From NCBI GenBank assembly GCA_021779665.1, contig JAJYAG010000041.1, positions 1 through 41,047 on the forward strand: a stretch of DNA of 41,047 bases, given 5' to 3'. Shown here piece by piece: positions 7,415 through 14,913 of this stretch; the stretch's first letter is position 1; each line of letters starts with the position of its first letter. The stretch comes from Bacteroidota bacterium (GTDB lineage: Bacteria; Bacteroidota; Bacteroidia; Bacteroidales; JAAUTT01). The notes below the pieces were generated by a model that did no database searches, was not told the DNA's origin, and was given only the letters and a program-made list of their open reading frames with translations. A program made the position numbers and the translations under genes.

Positions 7415-7654
7415 ATTGAAAAAGCAGCCGGATACATTAGCGGCGCGGAAACCATTAAGTAATGTAATTCAGTTGCCATCGCCGCAACAGGTAATCTCTT
7501 TTACTGCTCCTTACCAAATTCTGTCATAAGGGAATCCTGCCAAACCATTCAAAACACCCATCATTCGGCAAGTCCGCCTTTAGGGGATTAAGTGGTAATC
7601 AGAGGTTAGAGCCCTTCTCAAGGTTTAGAAGTTCTATTCCTCCCAAGCCAATCA

Positions 7655-7694
7655 TTCGGTCACCCTCTCCTTCGAGGAGAGGGCCGGGGTGAGG
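7655..7694. repeat. REP-like palindromic repeat, short form
   Basis: ttcggtcaccctctcctt followed by cgaggagagggccggggtgagg, with a near-perfect central stem CCCTCTCCT/AGGAGAGGG. It is the cleanest example of the short form in the window. Confidence 0.8.
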
Positions 7695-7968
7695 TTCTAA
7701 GATTTAAAAGCAGGTAAAAACTGCAGGATAAAGTACTAAGGATGAACCCTTAGCCAAACAGGAGATTCAATTATAGGTTTTTGAAAAATGTAAAATTTCC
7801 ACCCTTGCGGCGATATTAACATTCTTATTTTCTTAACATTTTTGCGCGCCGCTAAATCTCTCCACATACTTCTTTTCTACAAAAATGGAACGTCTACAAC
7901 GTTCAATACACGAGGTTAGGGAAGTATGAAGTACAAAGGAAGAAGTATGAAGTAAAAACAGACGGAAG

Positions 7969-8016
7969 AGTTCCGGGTTCGGCAAGTCCCCTGGAGGGGG
8001 ATTTAGGGGGTAATCA
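7969..8016. repeat. 48-bp exact direct repeat, copy 1
   Basis: Begins agttccgggttcggcaagtc and ends agggggtaatca. An identical 48-bp copy is at 8217-8264, and a degraded relative is at about 7563-7603 (cggcaagtccgcctttagggg). Confidence 0.8.
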
Positions 8017-8079
8017 ACCAAGAGTAAACATATTTACAACCTACATTAGCCTAAGTCAGCTAAATAACCGATTCTCAGT

Positions 8080-8196
8080 TATAGCCCCTTCTCAAGGGGT
8101 TGGGGTTCTATTCAAGCCAATCATTCGGTCACCCTCTCCTCCAGGAGAACTTAGCGAAGCGATCTCACGACCGAAGGGAGTAGCGCAGGGGTGAGG
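8080..8196. repeat. REP-like palindromic repeat, long form
   Basis: A gccccttctcaaggggttgg hairpin, then ttcggtcaccctctcctcc, aggagaacttagcgaagcga and tctcacgaccgaagggagta, ending ggggtgagg. Same architecture as 397-513. Confidence 0.75.
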
Positions 8197-8216
8197 TTCT
8201 GAGATGGCACCATAAT

Positions 8217-8264
8217 AGTTCCGGGTTCGGCAAGTCCCCTGGAGGGGGATTTAGGGGGTAATCA
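8217..8264. repeat. 48-bp exact direct repeat, copy 2
   Basis: Identical to 7969-8016. The pair brackets one long-form REP element, so the repeat plus REP may have been copied together. Confidence 0.8.
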
Positions 8265-8394
8265 GAGGTTGGAGTTATATTCGTTTTATCTTTCGCCTTT
8301 CTACCTAACAATTTTCCCTTCTCAACAAAAAAATTTAATTTTTAGGGTAGGGTAACCTCCCTTTTTTTCGTCCACTTTATAGAGGCACATTTTT

Positions 8395-9492
8395 ATGGAA
8401 ACAGGAAACAACATCGACGGGATTATTCGGAACTATTTAGAAGGAAGCGCTGCTGAGGAGGAACTGAAATTTTTGCTTGGCTGGATAAAAGAAAGCAGAG
8501 ATAATATTCACCATTTTAACCAGGTATGCAATATCTGGGAGAACTCGGGAAATGTATCAGATAATGAAAACGATACCGAAATAGCTTTAAAAAAGTTGAA
8601 TGAGCGAATTCAAATGTTTGGCAGGGAAACCAAACTTGAACTCGAAGAAGACGGGTCAAATCAATTCATTATCTGGCGCATAGCTGCTGTGGCTCTTGTG
8701 CTGATCGGTTTAACAGCTTTCCTGTATTTTGGTCTCTCAAAAAGATCGCATAAAGCTCTGAATGCACAGTACATTACTGCCATTGCTCCCAAAAGCCAAA
8801 AAAGTCAGCTTATCCTGGCTGATGGCACCAAAGTATGGCTCAATTCAGGTACAACTTTAAAATACAAATCGGACTATGGCAATACCGACCGTCAGATTTT
8901 CCTCGAGGGAGAAGCTTACTTCGAAGTTGCTAAAAACCCATCCAAACCTTTCCTGGTATATGCTTCCAACATTGTGGTAAAGGCCATTGGTACAAGCTTC
9001 AATGTAAAATGCTATCTGGAGGACAATACAATTGAAACAACGCTTATTGAAGGTAAAGTTCAGGTAACAAAAAGCAATAAGAACAACTTTAAGGAATCGG
9101 TTTACCTGAATCCTAAGGAAAGAGCAATTTTTAACCGGATCGATAACAGACTTGTAGTCACTGCTGAGCAAAAGGCGGATAGGATTGAGAAGGACAAGGA
9201 AATTCCAACTTATAGCTACATTCAGCCCAAGTCCATTCAATCTGTTATTTCGTGGAAGAACGAAGAATTAATTTTCGAAAATGAACCTTTTGAAGAACTT
9301 ACTAAACGCCTCGAACGTTGGTATAACGTTCGCATCAGGGTTCTTGATCCGAAAGTGAACCTGGAAAACAGTTATACCGGCAAATTTGTGCATAACGAAT
9401 CGCTGGAACAGGTTCTTAAAATAATTGCACGTACCACACCTATAAAATACACTTTTGGTGAAAACGAAATTTTAATCGAACCGAAAAAATAA
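8395..9492 (+). CDS. FecR-type anti-sigma factor
   Basis: A 365-residue inner-membrane anti-sigma protein. The cytoplasmic N-terminal region (1-90) should bind the ECF sigma factor; one transmembrane helix lies at 91-115 (FIIWRIAAVALVLIG); the periplasmic FecR domain is at about 126-225 (LADGTKVWLNSGTTLKYKSD, GEAYFEVAKNP, VKAIGTSFNVKCY); and a C-terminal DUF4974 spans about 288-362 (LIFENEPFEELTKRLERWYN, LEQVLKIIARTT). It holds the sigma factor until the STN domain of the neighbouring SusC signals substrate transport. It lies 163 bp upstream of susC on the same strand. Length and domain order are typical. Confidence 0.93.
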   Translation: METGNNIDGIIRNYLEGSAAEEELKFLLGWIKESRDNIHHFNQVCNIWENSGNVSDNENDTEIALKKLNERIQMFGRETKLELEEDGSNQFIIWRIAAVALVLIGLTAFLYFGLSKRSHKALNAQYITAIAPKSQKSQLILADGTKVWLNSGTTLKYKSDYGNTDRQIFLEGEAYFEVAKNPSKPFLVYASNIVVKAIGTSFNVKCYLEDNTIETTLIEGKVQVTKSNKNNFKESVYLNPKERAIFNRIDNRLVVTAEQKADRIEKDKEIPTYSYIQPKSIQSVISWKNEELIFENEPFEELTKRLERWYNVRIRVLDPKVNLENSYTGKFVHNESLEQVLKIIARTTPIKYTFGENEILIEPKK

Positions 9493-9543
9493 CCCTTAAA
9501 AATGATTTGCCTATGACATAAGCACAAACTACTAAAACAAAAA

Positions 9544-9570
9544 ACCGGAAAATGTTTGCACCATTTCCCG
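9544..9570. other. hairpin between fecR and susC
   Basis: CCGGAAAATG (9544-9553) and CATTTCCCGG (9561-9570) form a 10-bp stem with one mismatch and a 7-nt loop. No T-tract follows, so it may be an mRNA processing or stability element, or part of the untranslated leader of susC. Confidence 0.35.
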
Positions 9571-9655
9571 GCCTGATAAGATTTAATCCATTACTGGTGT
9601 CACACTTTTGCACAGGGAGACACTAGTCAGTTAAAAACTTAATTACTACAAAAAT

Positions 9656-12600
9656 ATGAGAAAAAAGGAAATCTCATGCATTAATCATTTGAAATGCAAT
9701 AAAAAACTGATACAGGTCATGAAACTAACTACACTCTTCATTTTCGTGACAACACTTCATATTACGGCAAATATTTATTCGCAACACACCAAAATAAATT
9801 TGAAAGTTTCGGGTGGAACTATTGCCGATGTGTTTAATGAAATAGAAAAACAAAGCGATTTCAAGGTTTTCTATAATGTAAACCAGATCGATCTGAACAA
9901 GAGAATTAATTATGCTGCCCAAAGCGAGCCTATAAACAGTGTATTGGGCAATGTTCTCGATAAACTCGGAGTAACTTATGAGTTGTACGATAAGGTTATT
10001 GTTATTGTTCCCACCGAAAACAAGCAAACACAGCAGATCAGGGGTACTGTAACCGATGGCGTTACCAATGAGCCCCTCGTTGGTGTAAACGTAATCGTGG
10101 AAGGTACCACGCAGGGCGTGGTTACTGATGTAGACGGGAAATATACTATCAATATTCCCAACCCGAACGCTGTACTGGTATTTTCTTTTATCGGCTATAA
10201 TACCGAAAAAATAGCTTTGTCGGGAACGAATGTCATCGACGTAAAACTTATCCCCGATATCAAAAGCCTCGAAGAAGTTGTGGTGGTTGGTTATGGCACA
10301 CAGCGCAAATCGGACATTGCCGGTTCCATATCTGTTGCTTCAGCCGAAGATGTGCTGAAAACCTCATCCTTCAATGCTCTCCAGGGTTTGAAGGGTAAAG
10401 CTGCCGGTGTAAATATTTTTACAAACTCCGGTAACCCTTCAGGAAATACCAGGGTTGTAATTCGTGGTATAAATTCTATCAATACCAACACCGAACCTTT
10501 ATATGTGGTCGACGGTGTTCAGATGACCGACTTCCAGCTGGTAAACCCGAATGATATTGAGCGTATCGAAGTACTGAAAGATGCTTCGGCTGCTGCCATT
10601 TACGGAGCACGCGGTGCCAATGGTGTTATTCTGGTTACTACCAAACGTGGTTCGGGCGAAGGCGATGGCGTTACCGTTTCTTACAACGGTTGGGCCAGCG
10701 TAGGTGTTCTTGCCAAAAAAGTTGACCTGATGAATGCCAAAGAATTCATGCAGATGGAAGATATTGGCTTTGCAAATTTCTCCAAATACTCGCAGAGTGC
10801 AGGTAAAGCAGGTATGACAGTCGACCGTTCCGATCCGCTCTTATTCGACTCCAGTGGAAATCCGCTTTACGATACCGACTGGCAGGACGAAACCACCAGA
10901 ACGGCCGTTTCTTACAACCATCAGTTAAACATTCAGCAGCAAAATAAAAATTCGGCTGTGGGAGCTTTCCTTAACTACACCAATCAGGAAGGTATTATGC
11001 TGGGCAGCTATTTAAAACGTGTGAATGGTAAACTTACCTTCGATGCCAATCCCAAAAAGTGGTTATCAACCGGTGTAAACCTGATGGTAAACCATACCTG
11101 GGGTAACGACCTCGACGAAACAGGTGGCGGACAGGTTGCCCGCCGTACCATGTGGGAAATGCCCCCGATTATTCCTGTTAAATTCCCCGACGGAAGGTGG
11201 TCAAACTCCCAGTTTACAGGCAGCAAACTTAACATGGGTCTCGAAGCTATGGCTAACCCTGTTCACGAGCTTACAACCCGTAAAATGAACAGATACCGTA
11301 CCAAAGTATTTGGTAATGCCTTTTTGAATTTCCACCTGGCCGAAGGTCTCGACCTGAAAACCCAGATTGGTGTGGATGCCAATAGAAATCAGGATAAAAA
11401 CTTCAGCCCGAACGACCTCATCAATATTTCTTCACCAAACGGACGTGCCAATATATTCAACAGGGATATTTTCTACTGGCAGGAAGAAACTTATTTAACC
11501 TATGCCAAAACATTTGGTGTACACCGTATCAATGCCATGGCCGGGTTATCCTGGTCGCAATCAACAACCGAAGACGTGAACACAGGCGATGTTTCTGGCT
11601 TTTCAACAAATTATTTCGGATACGAAAACCTGGGCGCCGGCACAACACCTTCAGCGCCATCTTCAAGTTACAGCCGCTGGGGTTTGAACTCTTACTTCCT
11701 GAGAACCAGTTATACTTTAATGGATAAATACCTGGCAACGTTCACTGCCCGTGTCGATGGTTCATCGCGTTTCGGTAAAAACAATTATTATGGTTTCTTC
11801 CCTTCAGCTGCTTTGGGTTGGATCATTTCGAACGAAGACTTCCTCAAAGATGTTCAATGGCTTTCGAACCTGAAACTCCATACCAGCTATGGTCGTACCG
11901 GTAGTTCCGAAATTGCAACTTACAGCACTCTGGCCAGAATTTCATCGGGTACAGTTCTAATTAATAATGCCCGTGCAACCAGCGCCAATATATCAGGTTT
12001 ACCAAACCCCGATCTTCAGTGGGAAAAGACTGATCAGTTTGATATTGGTATCAACCTGAACTTATTCAGGAACAGAGTTAACCTCGAAATGGATTATTAC
12101 TACAAACTAACCCATGACCTTTTGCTGAGCAAGCCAATACCATTTAGCACTGGCTATAGCTCTGTGACAGATAATATTGGCGAGGTGTCCAATAAAGGTC
12201 TCGACATTTTATTGAATACTGTAAATGTCAGAACTAATGATTTCAGCTGGGAAACTACAATTAATGCCAACTACAATACAAACCGCATTGAAAAACTCGG
12301 CGATAACAACGAGGATATCTTAACCAGCCCTGCATTTGTAGGCGGAAATGTGATTTTAAGAGTTGGTGAGTCGTTAAGTTCCTTCTACGGATACCGCCGT
12401 CTGGGAACCTGGGGTTCCGACGAAGCTGCCGAAGCTGCCAAAGTGGGTGCTGTTCCCGGTGAAGCCAAACGTTCAGCAAACCGCGAAATTATTGGTAAAG
12501 GTTTGCCCGACTGGACAGGAAGTTTCATCAATACTTTCACCTATAAAAATCTTGATTTCACTGCCGACATCCAGTTTGTTTATGGTGTTGACACCTGGCA

Positions 12601-13015
12601 GCTTTATTTCCACTCCATGGAAGACCGTTCGGGGATTGCCAACGGATTCTCAACCATTTTGTACGATGCCTGGACTCCTACCAACCAAAATACAATGGTT
12701 CAGCAGATACGTCAGCAGAACTACAGCGGGCAGAACAGTATCGCCGACTCCCATTGGGTATGCGATGGTTCTTACATCCGTGGAAACCTCTTCCAGCTTG
12801 GTTATACCTTCAGCAACCAGATGGCAACCAAACTTAAGATTAAGAAACTGCGTGCCTATGCAAGTGTAAACAATGCATTCCTGATTCATTCAAAAGATTT
12901 CCTCGGTTACGATCCTGAAGCTGTTTCAAACACCAATCAGTTTGGACAGAACATCTTCTTCTATCAGTATCCAAAGCCCAGGACCTTTACTTTCGGGATT
13001 AACGTTAGCTTCTAA
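9656..13015 (+). CDS. SusC/RagA TonB-dependent transporter with STN domain
   Basis: A 1119-residue outer-membrane importer. After a long N-terminus with the signal peptide (hydrophobic core LTTLFIFVTTLHITANIYS) come an STN signalling domain (about 45-120, VSGGTIADVFNEIEKQSDFK), a carboxypeptidase-regulatory-like domain (about 126-204, IRGTVTDGVTNEPLVGVNVI), the TonB box LEEVVVVGYG (205-214), the plug (about 215-335, PLYVVDGVQM, DIERIEVLKDASAAAIYGAR) and the beta-barrel ending FTFGINVSF, with the usual terminal Phe. It moves oligosaccharides captured by SusD into the periplasm with TonB energy. The STN domain marks it as a transducer for the upstream FecR/ECF pair. susD starts 22 bp after its stop. 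Confidence 0.96.
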   Translation: MRKKEISCINHLKCNKKLIQVMKLTTLFIFVTTLHITANIYSQHTKINLKVSGGTIADVFNEIEKQSDFKVFYNVNQIDLNKRINYAAQSEPINSVLGNVLDKLGVTYELYDKVIVIVPTENKQTQQIRGTVTDGVTNEPLVGVNVIVEGTTQGVVTDVDGKYTINIPNPNAVLVFSFIGYNTEKIALSGTNVIDVKLIPDIKSLEEVVVVGYGTQRKSDIAGSISVASAEDVLKTSSFNALQGLKGKAAGVNIFTNSGNPSGNTRVVIRGINSINTNTEPLYVVDGVQMTDFQLVNPNDIERIEVLKDASAAAIYGARGANGVILVTTKRGSGEGDGVTVSYNGWASVGVLAKKVDLMNAKEFMQMEDIGFANFSKYSQSAGKAGMTVDRSDPLLFDSSGNPLYDTDWQDETTRTAVSYNHQLNIQQQNKNSAVGAFLNYTNQEGIMLGSYLKRVNGKLTFDANPKKWLSTGVNLMVNHTWGNDLDETGGGQVARRTMWEMPPIIPVKFPDGRWSNSQFTGSKLNMGLEAMANPVHELTTRKMNRYRTKVFGNAFLNFHLAEGLDLKTQIGVDANRNQDKNFSPNDLINISSPNGRANIFNRDIFYWQEETYLTYAKTFGVHRINAMAGLSWSQSTTEDVNTGDVSGFSTNYFGYENLGAGTTPSAPSSSYSRWGLNSYFLRTSYTLMDKYLATFTARVDGSSRFGKNNYYGFFPSAALGWIISNEDFLKDVQWLSNLKLHTSYGRTGSSEIATYSTLARISSGTVLINNARATSANISGLPNPDLQWEKTDQFDIGINLNLFRNRVNLEMDYYYKLTHDLLLSKPIPFSTGYSSVTDNIGEVSNKGLDILLNTVNVRTNDFSWETTINANYNTNRIEKLGDNNEDILTSPAFVGGNVILRVGESLSSFYGYRRLGTWGSDEAAEAAKVGAVPGEAKRSANREIIGKGLPDWTGSFINTFTYKNLDFTADIQFVYGVDTWQLYFHSMEDRSGIANGFSTILYDAWTPTNQNTMVQQIRQQNYSGQNSIADSHWVCDGSYIRGNLFQLGYTFSNQMATKLKIKKLRAYASVNNAFLIHSKDFLGYDPEAVSNTNQFGQNIFFYQYPKPRTFTFGINVSF

Positions 13016-13037
13016 GTAACTTTAAAATGAAACGATT

Positions 13038-14618
13038 ATGAAAAAAATATTGAAATATATTTTCCTGTTCATTCTTGTAGTAAATTTCACTTCGTGTGAA
13101 GATTTCCTCGACGAAAAGCCAAAGTCGGCCATCGGTGCCGAACAGTTCTTTGCTACCAAAGCTGATGCTATAAGTTCAGTTAACAACCTTTACCGCAACG
13201 GATTCCCTTCTTTATACAATGCAGGTTCGGCTTATATGGGCCCAACCATTATGTACGGCGGATATATGTCGGGTTTATTTGATAACCAGTATAAAGGTCA
13301 GGAACGCTTTGTGCAGGATGCGCAAAACCTGGGCGTGGATCCTGTTGCCGATAACGGATACCTGCTCTCGGTATGGCAGAACTGTTACATTGGCATATCG
13401 CGCGCCAATGCTGCCGTGAAATACATCCCCACTACACCGGGACTAACTGATGCGGAGTCAAAGAAATATCTTGCTGAAGCTAAATTCTTCAGGGCCCTGA
13501 ATTATTTTGAACTCGTGAAATTATTTGGCAAAGTACCCCTGGTGAAAGATGTTTATGAGTCGCTCACCGACTTATATGTTCCGGCAAGCCCTGAGGGTGA
13601 TGTCTACAACTTTATTGTTGAAGATTTGACCTTTGCCTACAACGAAGGTGGATTAGCAGATGCTGCAATGCCAGCGAATGGTTTCAGAATTTCGAAAGGA
13701 AGTGTGGGTGCTTTACTGGCAGATGTTTACCTCAACATGAGCGGTTACCCGGTTCAGGCAAATAAGTATGCCGAAGCAGCTACCGTTGCGAAAGCACTTA
13801 TTACCAATCCGGCATATGGCTTAATTCAGAATGGAGCAACTCCCGAAGAAAGTGCTTATAACAAACTGCGGACATCGGATAACCAAAGCGAATACCTTTA
13901 TGTGATCGAGTACGACAATACCATTGCCAACGGCGGATGGAGACCTATCTACAACTTCCCTAACGAAGCTGCTACATGGGGCGAATTTGCCTATAACATT
14001 ACCAACCTGTCGTATCGTCCTATGCCCGAGCTCTTAACCGTTTACGATAAAACGAACGACCTGCGTATCCAGGAAAAGCAGTATTTTCATACAAAGTACA
14101 CGTTTACCAAAGGCGCAAAAGCCGGTCAGACCATAGATTTCGGTGCTTATTATCCCTATTTCTGGTTCGAAAGTGCAGCACTTTATACAACCTCCATTTC
14201 GACCAAAGATCAGGTTCACTATCGTTTGGCCGAGATGTACCTGATTGCTGCCGAAGCTATTGCTCAAACCGCAGGCGTAACTGCCGAAGCTGTTGACTAC
14301 CTTGCAACAATCAAAGCCCGTGCTTCCATGAACAAGACAAAGGCTGTGATTGTAACAGAGCTCTCGGCCCTCTCGAAAGATGCTTTTATAAAAGAAGTGT
14401 GGGCAGAAAAGATTCGTGAACTGATTTTCGAAAACAAAATCTGGAACGACATCACCCGTACAAGGATGTATCCGACCACTGTAAACGGTCAGTTTACATT
14501 TGTTCCCCTCATTGGAGCTACAAACCCATGGGGCAAAACATTCACCGAAAAAGACCTGGTATTACCATACCCTAACGACGAAGTTCAGCGCAATCCGCAG
14601 CTAAAAGGCACAATGTAG
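13038..14618 (+). CDS. SusD/RagB glycan-binding lipoprotein
   Basis: A 526-residue surface lipoprotein with lipobox FTSC (Cys20) followed by EDFLDEKPKS, the usual SusD start. A tetratricopeptide-like helical scaffold includes ESKKYLAEAKFFRALNYFEL, then KLFGKVPLVKD, a hallmark of the family; the C-terminal region has the HYRLAEMYLIAAEA and AEKIRELIFENKIWNDI segments. It forms the lid of the SusC barrel and binds the glycan. It lies directly downstream of susC and is followed by a terminator, so the downstream GH92 genes may need read-through or their own promoter. Confidence 0.95.
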   Translation: MKKILKYIFLFILVVNFTSCEDFLDEKPKSAIGAEQFFATKADAISSVNNLYRNGFPSLYNAGSAYMGPTIMYGGYMSGLFDNQYKGQERFVQDAQNLGVDPVADNGYLLSVWQNCYIGISRANAAVKYIPTTPGLTDAESKKYLAEAKFFRALNYFELVKLFGKVPLVKDVYESLTDLYVPASPEGDVYNFIVEDLTFAYNEGGLADAAMPANGFRISKGSVGALLADVYLNMSGYPVQANKYAEAATVAKALITNPAYGLIQNGATPEESAYNKLRTSDNQSEYLYVIEYDNTIANGGWRPIYNFPNEAATWGEFAYNITNLSYRPMPELLTVYDKTNDLRIQEKQYFHTKYTFTKGAKAGQTIDFGAYYPYFWFESAALYTTSISTKDQVHYRLAEMYLIAAEAIAQTAGVTAEAVDYLATIKARASMNKTKAVIVTELSALSKDAFIKEVWAEKIRELIFENKIWNDITRTRMYPTTVNGQFTFVPLIGATNPWGKTFTEKDLVLPYPNDEVQRNPQLKGTM

Positions 14619-14631
14619 TTAGTTAGTTCAG

Positions 14632-14680
14632 GCCCGCAGACTTGAAATTTATTTCATGATTTGCGGGCTTTTTCATTTTT
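14632..14680 (+). terminator. rho-independent terminator after susD
   Basis: Outer stem GCCCGCA (14632-14638)/TGCGGGC (14662-14668), inner stem TGAAAT/ATTTCA, then tttttcattttt. It would end or attenuate the susC-susD transcript before the GH92 genes. Confidence 0.8.
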
Positions 14681-14699
14681 TAACAATTGCTTTGTAGAA

Positions 14700-14840
14700 A
14701 GATCTGTATTTAAACCCCGTAGGTGCGAAATCATTTTGATAGCAATGGCTGGCGCGCATTTGTAACGCTTGCAGTATTGATGCACCGTTGCAAACGAGCG
14801 CCAACCTTTTGTTAAGTCAACGACATTATATTTATAATTC
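14700..14840. repeat. 'ccccgtaggtgcgaaatc' intergenic element
   Basis: A stretch of about 140 bp with ccccgtaggtgcgaaatcat, tggctggcgcgcatttg and gcaccgttgcaaacgagcgc. The minus-strand frame through it (14654-14845) translates to an arginine/cysteine-rich peptide that also crosses the terminator, so I read it as repeat DNA of the kind scattered in Bacteroidota genomes rather than as a gene. Confidence 0.4.
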
Positions 14841-14913
14841 ATCAAAATATCATTGTATTTGCTGCATATTTTATCCTAATTTCGGCTCTATATAACTGTA
14901 ACTATAATTTACA

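Larger units (their letters stand above)
7296..8394. other. repeat-filled gap between ECF sigma and fecR
   Basis: About 1.1 kb without a credible gene. It holds at least four REP-like palindromes, paired hairpins (7358-7414), a 48-bp exact duplication, and short 'gaagtatgaagta' direct repeats at about 7922-7953. Frames inside it are short and run through the repeats. Confidence 0.7.

Noticed and set aside
7833-8021. 62-codon minus-strand frame
   Set aside because: It is made largely of the 48-bp intergenic repeat and has low-complexity composition.
14654-14845. 63-codon minus-strand frame
   Set aside because: It crosses the susD terminator and an intergenic repeat, and has no start context or family resemblance.
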